DNA from: an uncultured Prevotellaceae bacterium
GTDB taxonomy: Bacteria > Bacteroidota > Bacteroidia > Bacteroidales > Bacteroidaceae
Length of the DNA: 38,494 bases
Assembly: GCA_900557555.1 (NCBI GenBank)
Contig: USTH01000011.1
Coordinates: 1 to 38,494, forward strand
Direction of reading: 5' to 3'
Below are positions 9,721 through 17,997 of the stretch, one piece after another. Within the stretch, counting starts at the first letter, position 1, and the number at the start of each line of letters is the position of its first letter. Under the pieces are notes generated by a model. That model did no database searches. It worked only from the letters and a program-made list of their open reading frames with translations, and was not told the DNA's origin. A program made the position numbers and the translations under genes.

Positions 9721-11928
9721 ATGATACAGACAGTTATTAAAAGAGACGGCCGTATAGTGGGCTACAATGAAGAAAAAATCAAGGCCGCCATACGCAAGGC
9801 AATGCTCCAGAGTGAGCGGGGGGAAGATGAAGGGTTGATTCAGAGAATTACCGACCGCATAGGAATGGCGGGCCACGAGCAAATGGAGGTGGAGGCCATT
9901 CAGGATTTGGTTGAAATGGAATTGATGAAGAGTACCCGCAAGGAGGTTGCGAAACTGTACATTGCTTATCGTAACAAGAGAAGAATTGCGCGACAGGCAA
10001 AAATGCACGACAACTTCTTTGACATTATCAACGCCAAGAATAATGACGTTACCCGTGAGAATGCCAACATGAATGCCGATTCCCCTGCAGGAATGATGAT
10101 GAAGTTCTCAAGTGAGTCTACCAAGCCTTTTGTTGATGACTATCTTTTGTCAGAGGGGTCGTATGAGGCGGTTAAGAACAACCTGCTCCATGTTCACGAC
10201 AAGGACTATTACCCAACCAAGAGTCTTACGTGCGTGCAACATCCTCTTGACAAAATTTTGAAATACGGTTTTTCAGCAGGCCATGGTGAGAGTCGGCCGG
10301 CAAAGCGTATTGAGACTGCCAGTGTGATTGCATGCATTTCGCTCGAGACTGCCCAGAACGAGATGCACGGAGGTCAGGCCATTCCTGCTTTCGACTTCTA
10401 TCTGGCTCCTTTCGTTAGGAGTTCGTTCATAGAGGAGGTTAAGCATATTGAATCTTTTGAGGGTGAGGACTACAGTGACCTGTATGATGCGAAGTTTCCT
10501 GACTATGTTACCTGCGAACTTACGGGCATGACTGGCAGGGAGCGTGTGCTACATCATGCTATTAACCGCACTGTAAGCCGCGTGCATCAAGCCATGGAGG
10601 CTTTCATTCACAACATGAACACTATCCACTCAAGAGGAGGAAATCAGGTTGTGTTCAGCTCCATCAATTACGGCACCGATACTTCGGCAGAAGGGCGCTG
10701 CATTATTCGTGAGATATTGAAGTCCACCTACGAGGGAGTTGGCAATGGTTCTACAGCGATTTTCCCTATACAGATATGGAAGAAGAAGCGCGGTGTGAGC
10801 TATCTGCCCGAAGACCCCAACTATGACCTTTACAAATATGCATGTCAGGTTACGGCGCGTCGTTTCTTCCCTAACTTCCTGAATCTTGATGCCACTTTCA
10901 ATTACCATGAGAAGTGGAGAGCTGACGACCCTGAGCGCTATAAGTATGAGATAGCCACTATGGGGTGCCGCACGCGAGTATTTGAAAACAGATATGGAGA
11001 GAAAACTTCAATAGGGCGCGGAAACCTTTCGTTCTCGACCATGAATATTGTGGCACTTGCAATCCAGTGCATGAACATTGAGAAAAAGGAAGACCGTATC
11101 AATGCCTTCTTCGCAAAGCTCGATGATTTGCTTGAGGTAACGGCCGCACAGTTGAATGAACGCTACGAGTTCCAGCGCACGGCTCTGGCCAAACAGTTCC
11201 CGCTTGTGATGTCGCGCTTGTGGAACGGTGCAGAGAACCTCAACCCTAATGACACCATAGAGTCTGTAATCAATCAGGGCACGCTTGGCATAGGGTTCAT
11301 AGGTCTGGCAGAGTGTCTGATAGCATTGGTGGGCAAACATCACGGCGAGAGCGAAGAGGCACAGCAGCTGGGTCTTAAGATTGTTTCCTACATGCGTGAC
11401 CGCGCAAACCAGTTCAGTGAGAAATACCAGCACAACTACAGCATTCTGGCAACTCCGGCCGAGGGACTTTCTGGTAAGTTTACCAAAGTAGACCGCAAGA
11501 AATTTGGCATCATACCGGGAGTGACTGACAAGGAATATTATACCAACTCCAACCATGTTCCCGTTTACTACCACTGCAGTCCGCGCCATAAGGCAGAAGT
11601 TGAGGCTCCGTATCATGAACTGACGAGGGGAGGCCATATCTTCTATGTTGAAATTGATGGCGATGCAACTCACAATCCGCAAGCCATTATGGACATCGTA
11701 GACCTGATGGACAAGTATAACATAGGATATGGTTCGGTGAACCACAACCGCAACCGTTGCATGGACTGCGGATATGAAGACGCCACCGAGGGCCTGACTG
11801 TTTGTCCTAAGTGCGGAAGCACGCATATTGACACTTTGCAGCGCATCACGGGTTATCTTGTGGGCACCACCGACAGGTGGAACTCTGGAAAACTGGCGGA
11901 ACTTCGTGACCGCGTGGTTCACAGATAA
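9721..11928 (+). CDS. nrdD: Anaerobic ribonucleoside-triphosphate reductase (class III)
   Basis: 735 residues. It reduces ribonucleotides to deoxyribonucleotides without oxygen, using a glycyl radical. An ATP-cone regulatory domain is at the N terminus (about 1-95, starting MIQTVIKRDGRIVGYNEEKI). The catalytic barrel follows. Near the C terminus is a zinc site made by C680, C683, C695 and C698 and the glycyl radical site G711 in RITGYLVGTTDRWNSGK. The ATG follows an A-rich leader. It is followed after 24 bp by its activase nrdG on the same strand, forming a two-gene operon ended by a strong terminator. Confidence 0.97.
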   Translation: MIQTVIKRDGRIVGYNEEKIKAAIRKAMLQSERGEDEGLIQRITDRIGMAGHEQMEVEAIQDLVEMELMKSTRKEVAKLYIAYRNKRRIARQAKMHDNFFDIINAKNNDVTRENANMNADSPAGMMMKFSSESTKPFVDDYLLSEGSYEAVKNNLLHVHDKDYYPTKSLTCVQHPLDKILKYGFSAGHGESRPAKRIETASVIACISLETAQNEMHGGQAIPAFDFYLAPFVRSSFIEEVKHIESFEGEDYSDLYDAKFPDYVTCELTGMTGRERVLHHAINRTVSRVHQAMEAFIHNMNTIHSRGGNQVVFSSINYGTDTSAEGRCIIREILKSTYEGVGNGSTAIFPIQIWKKKRGVSYLPEDPNYDLYKYACQVTARRFFPNFLNLDATFNYHEKWRADDPERYKYEIATMGCRTRVFENRYGEKTSIGRGNLSFSTMNIVALAIQCMNIEKKEDRINAFFAKLDDLLEVTAAQLNERYEFQRTALAKQFPLVMSRLWNGAENLNPNDTIESVINQGTLGIGFIGLAECLIALVGKHHGESEEAQQLGLKIVSYMRDRANQFSEKYQHNYSILATPAEGLSGKFTKVDRKKFGIIPGVTDKEYYTNSNHVPVYYHCSPRHKAEVEAPYHELTRGGHIFYVEIDGDATHNPQAIMDIVDLMDKYNIGYGSVNHNRNRCMDCGYEDATEGLTVCPKCGSTHIDTLQRITGYLVGTTDRWNSGKLAELRDRVVHR

Positions 11929-11952
11929 GTCTGACAAACATTCTTCTGATAT

Positions 11953-12435
11953 ATGCGTGTACTTGATATCGTAGAGGGCACCACCGTTGACGGACCCGGA
12001 CTGAGAACATCAATATATGTTGCGGGATGCAGACACCAGTGTGATGGCTGCCACAATCCGCAATCGTGGGACTTCAATGCCGGAAAGGAAATGAGCATTG
12101 ACGAAGTGCTTGAGGTTGTCAGAAAGAATGACTTTAATGTCACTCTCTCTGGAGGAGACCCGTTCTATATGGCGGATGACGTGGCCGAACTTTGCAGGCG
12201 AATAAAAGACGAACTGCACAAGAACATCTGGTGCTACACGGGTTTCGTGTGGGAGTCAGTCGTCGGCAACCCCGAATACATGCCGTTGCTTAACACCATT
12301 GATGTGCTTGTTGACGGCCCCTTTGTGCTTGCACGCCGTGACATTTCACTGTGCTTTCGCGGCAGTGGAAACCAACGCATAATTGATGTAAAGAAAAGCC
12401 TTGAACAAAACAAGGTCGTGATATTAAAATTCTGA
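11953..12435 (+). CDS. nrdG: Anaerobic ribonucleotide reductase activating protein (radical SAM)
   Basis: 160 residues, typical of the short NrdG family. The radical-SAM motif CxxxCxxC is C26, C30 and C33 in GCRHQCDGCHNPQSW. VEGTTVDGPGLRTSIYVAGC is the usual N-terminal signature and VTLSGGDPF the SAM-binding GGD motif. It creates the glycyl radical at G711 of NrdD. It is second in the nrdDG operon and directly followed by a terminator. It is shorter than the PflA homologue on the other strand, so the two activases are easy to assign. Confidence 0.95.
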   Translation: MRVLDIVEGTTVDGPGLRTSIYVAGCRHQCDGCHNPQSWDFNAGKEMSIDEVLEVVRKNDFNVTLSGGDPFYMADDVAELCRRIKDELHKNIWCYTGFVWESVVGNPEYMPLLNTIDVLVDGPFVLARRDISLCFRGSGNQRIIDVKKSLEQNKVVILKF

Positions 12436-12436
12436 G

Positions 12437-12486
12437 TAAGCAGTGCGGATAGTGCCTCACATGTGGGGGACTATCCGCACTGCTTA
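12437..12486 (+). terminator. Terminator after nrdG
   Basis: Perfect 17-bp arms (12437-12453 and 12470-12486) with a 16-bp loop, followed by a T-rich run (TTTATTTTCCCTTTTTT). It begins 2 bp after the nrdG stop. Confidence 0.85.
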
Positions 12487-12517
12487 TTTATTTTCCCTTT
12501 TTTAATGGAATAACAAA

Positions 12518-13360
12518 ATGAGAAGAAAACTTTTTTTAGTCCTTTTGCTTGCATTAGGACTCACTTCGAAGGCAGTCGTGCATACAGACAGTGTAGAAAG
12601 CCGTATTTTGGGTACATGGGTTAAGTTTAACGTCTATTGTCCCAACGGTTATGACAGCACTGGCGACAAACACTATCCAGTGCTTTATCTGCTGCACGGA
12701 CTAAGCGATACTTACGTTTCGTGGAATAACAATGCTGGACTGGGTGATGTGGCAGATGAGTTGTTGGCCGAGGGCAAGATTCGTGAAATGATTATTGTCA
12801 TGCCAAATGCGGGAGGCCCTGACACCCGCAACATCTGGAACGGCTACTTCAACATGCCAGGGTGGAGCTATGAGGACTTCTTTTTCAAGGAGTTTATGCC
12901 AGCGGTTGAAAAACGCTACCACATCAAGTCGGCCAAAGGCTGCAGAGCCATTAGCGGTCTGTCAATGGGCGGTGGTGGCAGCACGGTATATTGCCAGAAA
13001 CACCCGGAAGCATTCTCATCGTGCTACGCTATGAGTGCCTGGCTCGATGATAGCCGAAGCATTCAGGAGGCAACGGTCAACAAGTTGCACCATGTGGTCA
13101 ATGCCGTGAGAGAGAACTCTGCCGTAAAGTTCGTGGAGAATGCCGATGAAGCCGTTTTAGAGAAATTGAGAGGTATAAAATGGTATTTTGATGTGGGTGA
13201 CGATGACTTCCTGCTTGACCAAACAGAGCGTCTTCACCTGCTGATGCGCTCCAAACGGGTCAAGGCGCGGCTGCGTGTCAGGGAGGGAACGCATAATTGG
13301 CTTTTCTGGAAAGCGGCTCTTTACGAAAGTCTGCCTTTCGCTTCGCGCAACTTCGAATAA
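12518..13360 (+). CDS. Secreted esterase, CE1 / esterase D-like alpha/beta hydrolase
   Basis: 280 residues with an N-terminal signal peptide (MRRKLFLVLLLALGLTSKA). The alpha/beta-hydrolase core shows LYLLHGLSDTYVSW (oxyanion-hole region), nucleophile S149 in GLSMGG, an acid in DVGDDD (D226-D230) and H259 in EGTHNW. This layout matches the esterase D/feruloyl esterase (CE1) family. Likely substrates are acyl or feruloyl esters on plant polysaccharide, or an S-formylglutathione-like ester; the signal peptide favours the former, acting in the periplasm or outside. It is bracketed by terminators on both sides, so it is probably a single-gene unit. No promoter was clearly identified in the 31 bp between terminator and start. 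Confidence 0.85.
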   Translation: MRRKLFLVLLLALGLTSKAVVHTDSVESRILGTWVKFNVYCPNGYDSTGDKHYPVLYLLHGLSDTYVSWNNNAGLGDVADELLAEGKIREMIIVMPNAGGPDTRNIWNGYFNMPGWSYEDFFFKEFMPAVEKRYHIKSAKGCRAISGLSMGGGGSTVYCQKHPEAFSSCYAMSAWLDDSRSIQEATVNKLHHVVNAVRENSAVKFVENADEAVLEKLRGIKWYFDVGDDDFLLDQTERLHLLMRSKRVKARLRVREGTHNWLFWKAALYESLPFASRNFE

Positions 13361-13372
13361 GGCAAAAAATAT

Positions 13373-13405
13373 GCGGTCTTGTTCTATTGACAAGACCGCT
13401 TTTTT
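13373..13405 (+). terminator. Terminator after the esterase gene
   Basis: Arms GCGGTCTTG (13373-13381) and CAAGACCGC (13391-13399) with a 9-bp loop, followed by six Ts. Confidence 0.9.
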
Positions 13406-13515
13406 GTGACGTCCGTGTATAATACTAATGTACTTTTTGGGGTAATAATAAACGAAAGGCCTCTTGTTTAATACAAATACATGGTGAAAATATTTCCTCA
13501 ATACAAAAAAATACA

Positions 13516-13524
13516 TAATTTTGC
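13516..13524 (+). promoter_or_regulatory. Probable glpABC promoter -7 box
   Basis: TAATTTTGC at 13516-13524 fits the -7 consensus. No clear TTTG is found at -33 (the area reads AATATTTCC), so the promoter may need an activator. The leader to the glpA ATG would be about 115 nt and is structured. Confidence 0.5.
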
Positions 13525-13525
13525 T

Positions 13526-13585
13526 ACCGTTAAAAGAAAAACGGTGGCGGCTCTTGACATGAAAACGCATAAGCTTGCAGCCGCC
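13526..13585 (+). promoter_or_regulatory. Structured 5' leader of glpABC
   Basis: Two adjacent hairpins lie just after the -7 box. The first has perfect 6-bp arms (ACCGTT 13526-13531, AACGGT 13540-13545). The second has perfect 7-bp arms (GGCGGCT 13546-13552, AGCCGCC 13579-13585), with further possible pairing inside (CTT...ATG with CAT...AAG). No T-run follows, so these are not simple terminators. A 24-codon ORF (13559-13633) begins inside the second hairpin and ends 13 bp before glpA. Confidence 0.45.
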
Positions 13586-13646
13586 TTATGGGTTAAATTA
13601 GTTGAATTTGAATTACGAATAACAAACTTATAAAGTAACATTACTG

Positions 13647-15272
13647 ATGAACAAGAATACATGCAATAAGCATTATGATGTAATTGTCATTGGCGGTGGA
13701 GCGACAGGTGCAGGTACGGTGCGTGATTGTGCCATGCGTGGACTTAGTACGCTGCTCGTAGAACGCTATGACTTTACTACTGGCGCTACGGGGCGTAACC
13801 ATGGTCTGCTCCATAGCGGAGCACGTTATGCTGTTACAGATTCAGAATCGGCAAGAGAGTGTATCGAAGAGAACATGATATTGCGCAAGATTGCAAGCCA
13901 CTGTGTAGAAGAACACGATGGCTTGTTTATTACTTTGCCCGAAGATGACCTGTCCTATCAAGCCAAATTTGTCGAAGCATGTCAGAATGCTGGCATTCGC
14001 GCTGATATCATAGACCCTGACGAAGCAAAACGTATGGAGCCGGCAGTAAATCCACAGCTTATTGGAGCAGTGAGAGTGCCTGACGGTTCTGTTGACCCCT
14101 TCAGACTGACTATATCAAATGTTCTTGATGCCCGTCGTCATGGTGCAGACATATTGACCTATCATGAAGTGACAGGCTTGATTCTTGACAACGGCAAGGT
14201 GCTTGGCGTGTACCTTCTTGACCATCTCACGGGTGAAAGGTCTGAAGCCCGTGCAGACATCACGGTAAATGCTGCGGGCATTTGGGGAGCGCTGGTTGCC
14301 AAGATGGCAGGCGCTACGGTAAATATGTTTCCTGCAAAAGGCTCGCTGCTTATCTTTGGGCATCGGGTCAACAACATGGTAATCAATCGGTGTCGCAAAC
14401 CTGCCAATGCTGATATCCTTGTGCCTGGTGATACGGTGTGTGTCATTGGAACCACGTCAGACCGTGTGCCAATTGAAACATGTGACGACATGAGGGTGAC
14501 ACCTGAAGAAGTGGACATTTTGCTGAGAGAGGGTGCCCAGTTGGCGCCGGCTCTTGCTACGACACGTGTTCTCCGCGCATATGCCGGAGTCCGCCCTCTG
14601 GTAGCCTCAGACGATGACCCCTCGGGCAGAAGCATCAGCCGTGGCATCGTGTGCCTTGACCATGAGTCGCGCGATGGCATAGAAGGCTTCATTACCATAA
14701 CAGGAGGCAAGCTGATGACATACCGCCTTATGGCAGAAGAGGCAACCGATATGGTTTGCAGAAAACTGGACATCGATAAGAAGTGTGAAACAGCTGTAAC
14801 GCCGCTGCCTGGTTCGGAAAAGACTATAGTGCATGAAACCTACAAGGGTAATAAACATGTCTATGCATTCAATGTCAAGACTGGGCGCTATGGCACGATG
14901 GCAGAGGATATCTGTTCCGGAAACGAGACCGACGACAGCCTTGTGTGCGAGTGCGAAGAGGTTACAGTAGCCGAGGTTAAGCATGTGATAGAGGAACAGC
15001 ATGTTGACACCCTTACGCAACTAAGACGCCGCACACGCTTGGGCATGGGAACGTGTCAGGGAGAATTGTGCGCACTTCGAGCAGCAGGACTGATGTGCTC
15101 TGTCTGCAGGAGAAGTGCAAAGGAGTCGGGGGCAGACCTGGCTGACTTTATTAATGAGCGCTGGAAAGGCATGTATCCTGTAGGGTGGGGCGCTACTCTT
15201 GCAGAAGGAGAATTTGTTGCCAAAATCTATCAGGATCTGTGCGGACTTGACAAATTCGCCGTTAAAAAATGA
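13647..15272 (+). CDS. glpA: Anaerobic glycerol-3-phosphate dehydrogenase subunit A
   Basis: 541 residues, the usual GlpA length. The N terminus has an FAD-binding motif IGGGATGAG (15-23). GRNHGLLHSGARYAV (49-63) and ITGGKLMTYR (351-360) are typical of FAD-dependent G3P dehydrogenases. The C-terminal BFD-like [2Fe-2S] domain has C434, C436, C470 and C475. It oxidises sn-glycerol 3-phosphate to dihydroxyacetone phosphate at the inner membrane with GlpB and GlpC, passing electrons to menaquinone. It is first of three tightly spaced genes: glpB begins 10 bp after it. No glpK or glpF is in the window, so the local context points to imported G3P. Confidence 0.95.
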   Translation: MNKNTCNKHYDVIVIGGGATGAGTVRDCAMRGLSTLLVERYDFTTGATGRNHGLLHSGARYAVTDSESARECIEENMILRKIASHCVEEHDGLFITLPEDDLSYQAKFVEACQNAGIRADIIDPDEAKRMEPAVNPQLIGAVRVPDGSVDPFRLTISNVLDARRHGADILTYHEVTGLILDNGKVLGVYLLDHLTGERSEARADITVNAAGIWGALVAKMAGATVNMFPAKGSLLIFGHRVNNMVINRCRKPANADILVPGDTVCVIGTTSDRVPIETCDDMRVTPEEVDILLREGAQLAPALATTRVLRAYAGVRPLVASDDDPSGRSISRGIVCLDHESRDGIEGFITITGGKLMTYRLMAEEATDMVCRKLDIDKKCETAVTPLPGSEKTIVHETYKGNKHVYAFNVKTGRYGTMAEDICSGNETDDSLVCECEEVTVAEVKHVIEEQHVDTLTQLRRRTRLGMGTCQGELCALRAAGLMCSVCRRSAKESGADLADFINERWKGMYPVGWGATLAEGEFVAKIYQDLCGLDKFAVKK

Positions 15273-15282
15273 AATTTAGAAT

Positions 15283-16527
15283 ATGAAATTTGATGCTGTT
15301 ATAATAGGAGGAGGCCTTAGTGGTCTCATCTCAGGAATATCACTTGCCAAGGCTGGCAAGAGCGTGGCTGTAGTGTCTACGGGGCAGAGTTCCCTGTTGT
15401 TCCATTCTGGGTCGTTCGATTTGTTGGGCTACACTGGAAATGGACAGGAAGTGTCAGCCCCTCTGGATGAAATAAAAAAACTAAATGCCAATCATCCTTA
15501 TTCGAAGGTTGGAAATGTGGAGCAACTTGCCGTTGATGCGGAGCAACTTCTCAATGAAGCAGGTGTTACGGTCAAGGGCAATGTACGCAAAAACCATTTC
15601 CGCATTACCCCTATGGGTGTTGCAAAACCAGCATGGCTTACGCTCGACGATTATTTCACGACCGATGGGGCAGAAAATCTCGGATACAGAAATGTCCTTC
15701 TCGTCAATGTTGCTGGATTTCTGGATTTTCCGGTAGAGTTTATCTCAGAAGGTCTTACAAACCTCGGTGCCAAGGTAAATGTCAAGGCACTGCAGATTCC
15801 TGCTCTCAAGGAGCGCAGAATGAGTCCTTCGGAAATGCGTTCCGCAAATATCGCCAAAATTCTTGCCTCTCCAGATACGTTAGACGTTGTTGCCCAGAAG
15901 ATAAACACGTCCTTAGGTGATGCAGACGTAGTGCTTCTGCCAGCAATATTCGGCCTTAATGACAGTAGTGCCGTTGTGTCTCTTCGCAAGAAAATCGGCA
16001 AGCCCGTGTATGTTCTCGCAACCTTGCCGCCTTCGGTTCCGGGAGTGCGCATTCAGAACTTGCTTGTCAGCCGATTCAAGAGTCTGGGCGGTGTGTTTAT
16101 GCTTGGCAACACTGTTACGGGCGGAAAAATAGCAGACAATCGCTTGACAGAAATATATACTTCAAACCTGCCTGACGAAAGCCTTGTCGCCGATAACTAC
16201 ATTCTCGCCACGGGGTCGTTTCAAGGCCATGGCATTGTTGCTGATTATGAAAAAGTCTACGAGCCAGTTTTTAATCTTGACGTAGACTATATCGCCGAGC
16301 GGCCTGAATGGACTAAGCACAACGTCTTTGATGCCCAGCCGTACATGGAGTTTGGCGTCAGGACAGACAATTTATTCCGCGCCTTGAAGGGCGGAGTAAC
16401 TCTTACCAACCTTTATGCCGTGGGGTCAGTGCTTAGCGGACATAACGGCATCAAGAATGCAGACGATACTGGAGTATCTGTAATCACGGCTCTTGCCGTT
16501 TCAAAAACAATCTTAAAACAAAACTGA
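15283..16527 (+). CDS. glpB: Anaerobic glycerol-3-phosphate dehydrogenase subunit B
   Basis: 414 residues, the usual GlpB length. It starts with a dinucleotide-binding motif DAVIIGGGLSGLISGISLAKAG (4-25, FAD/FMN). The C terminus LYAVGSVLSGHNGIKNADDTGVSVITALAV is typical of the family. GlpB is the flavoprotein subunit that links the GlpA catalytic subunit to GlpC. It lies 10 bp after glpA and 4 bp before glpC, consistent with co-translation of the three subunits. Confidence 0.93.
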   Translation: MKFDAVIIGGGLSGLISGISLAKAGKSVAVVSTGQSSLLFHSGSFDLLGYTGNGQEVSAPLDEIKKLNANHPYSKVGNVEQLAVDAEQLLNEAGVTVKGNVRKNHFRITPMGVAKPAWLTLDDYFTTDGAENLGYRNVLLVNVAGFLDFPVEFISEGLTNLGAKVNVKALQIPALKERRMSPSEMRSANIAKILASPDTLDVVAQKINTSLGDADVVLLPAIFGLNDSSAVVSLRKKIGKPVYVLATLPPSVPGVRIQNLLVSRFKSLGGVFMLGNTVTGGKIADNRLTEIYTSNLPDESLVADNYILATGSFQGHGIVADYEKVYEPVFNLDVDYIAERPEWTKHNVFDAQPYMEFGVRTDNLFRALKGGVTLTNLYAVGSVLSGHNGIKNADDTGVSVITALAVSKTILKQN

Positions 16528-16531
16528 CACT

Positions 16532-17815
16532 ATGGCAGATAACATGCAATTATCAAGTCTCAGCGCGAACAACCTCGAGCAATGCCTCAAATGTTCCATC
16601 TGCACGGTATATTGTCCGGTTTCGGCTGTAACGACAGATTATCCGGGACCCAAACATGCTGGTCCTGACGGAGAACGCTATCGATTGAAAGACCCTAAAT
16701 ATTTTGACGAGAAAGCACTGAAACTGTGCCTTAACTGCAAACGCTGTGAGGTGGCTTGTCCGCAAGGGGTAAAAGTGGGCGACATCATTCAGAGCGCACG
16801 CATTAAATATTCCAACCATATGCCTGGCCTGCGTGACTTTGCTCTGGCAAGCACAGACCTTGTGGGTGGGCTGGCAACAAAGTTGGCACCCGTTGTCAAC
16901 TATACTCTTGGACTCAAACCCGTCAAAAGCGTGATGCATTCGACCATGGGCGTTGATAAGCACCGCACATTCCCGAAATATGCCTCACAGACCTTTGAGG
17001 CATGGTACAAGAAAGAGGCAAAGGCTTCGCAGTCTTCGTTTCCCAGGCAGATTAGTTTCTTCCATGGTTGCTACGTCAATTATAATTTCCCGCAGTTGGG
17101 CAAAGACCTTCTGAAGATAATGAATGCCATCGGCTATGGTGTGCATTTGCTTGATAAGGAGAAGTGTTGCGGTGTGGCCTACATTGCCAACGGCATGCCG
17201 AGAAAGGCAGCCCGAAACGGTGAGGCAAACATGAAAGCCATGCGCACGTCCATTGCAAAGGGAAGGCAGATAATCACCACAAGCAGCACGTGTACGTTTA
17301 CCATGCGTGACGAATACGAACACTTGCTTCACATTGACAACGATGTTGCCAGAAACAGCCTTTCGCTTGCAACACGTTTTATTTACAGGCTTGTTGAGGC
17401 TGGAGATGTCAAGCTTGCATTCCGCCAAGACTACAAGAAGCGAGTGGCCTACCATACAGCTTGCCACATGGAAAGACTTGGCTGGGCGGTGTACAGCACT
17501 GGCTTGCTGAAAATGATACCAGGTCTTGAACTCGTGATGCTCGACTCACAATGCTGTGGCATCGGCGGCACCTACGGCTTCAAGAAAGAGAACTACAGAA
17601 TTTCGCAAGACATCGGCTCTGGGTTGTTCAAGCAGATTAAGGAGGCAGAGGTGGACTGCGTGTCAACAGACTGTGAGACGTGCAAGTGGCAGATAGAGAT
17701 GTCTGCCGGGGTGACGGTGCAGAACCCAATTTCCATAATTGCGGAAGCACTGGATGTTGAGGCAACAAAGGCGTTAAACATCAATAGCGTTGAACATTAC
17801 CAAAAAGACAAGTAG
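16532..17815 (+). CDS. glpC: Anaerobic glycerol-3-phosphate dehydrogenase subunit C (iron-sulfur)
   Basis: 427 residues. Two [4Fe-4S] ferredoxin motifs are at C18, C21, C24, C28 and C66, C69, C72, C76. Two CCG domains follow, with CCGVAYIANG and CCGIGGTYGFK; such domains bind the quinone-side clusters in GlpC and heterodisulfide reductase-like proteins. No strong transmembrane helix is seen, so membrane attachment is probably peripheral. It anchors GlpAB and transfers electrons to menaquinone. It is last in glpABC and is followed 2 bp later by a terminator hairpin. Confidence 0.95.
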   Translation: MADNMQLSSLSANNLEQCLKCSICTVYCPVSAVTTDYPGPKHAGPDGERYRLKDPKYFDEKALKLCLNCKRCEVACPQGVKVGDIIQSARIKYSNHMPGLRDFALASTDLVGGLATKLAPVVNYTLGLKPVKSVMHSTMGVDKHRTFPKYASQTFEAWYKKEAKASQSSFPRQISFFHGCYVNYNFPQLGKDLLKIMNAIGYGVHLLDKEKCCGVAYIANGMPRKAARNGEANMKAMRTSIAKGRQIITTSSTCTFTMRDEYEHLLHIDNDVARNSLSLATRFIYRLVEAGDVKLAFRQDYKKRVAYHTACHMERLGWAVYSTGLLKMIPGLELVMLDSQCCGIGGTYGFKKENYRISQDIGSGLFKQIKEAEVDCVSTDCETCKWQIEMSAGVTVQNPISIIAEALDVEATKALNINSVEHYQKDK

Positions 17816-17817
17816 GT

Positions 17818-17851
17818 GTTCTGAATAGTTTATAGTCAGAACGACTTTTTT
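17818..17851 (+). terminator. Terminator after glpC
   Basis: Arms GTTCTGA (17818-17824) and TCAGAAC (17836-17842), then a T-run (17846-17851). This separates glpABC from glpT, which has its own promoter. Confidence 0.7.
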
Positions 17852-17949
17852 GATGCAGATATTTTCTTGAAGAAACAATGTGGGCATTGTGACTGAAAAT
17901 AAAGAGAAGATATGCACGAAAGAAAGACGTTATGACAACCAACGCCTAC

Positions 17950-17972
17950 TTGATAAGATTAAAATAATTTTG
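17950..17972 (+). promoter_or_regulatory. Probable glpT promoter
   Basis: TAATTTTG at 17965-17972 fits the -7 consensus. The -33 region has only a TTG at about 17950-17952, closer than usual, so the match is partial. It lies 25 bp upstream of the glpT ATG. Confidence 0.4.
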
Positions 17973-17997
17973 AATACCTACTTATAATAACAAAACA

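Noticed and set aside
11008..11937. Minus-strand ORF of 309 codons opposite nrdD
   Set aside because: NrdD is certain by its glycyl-radical and zinc motifs; the antisense frame shows only low-complexity composition.
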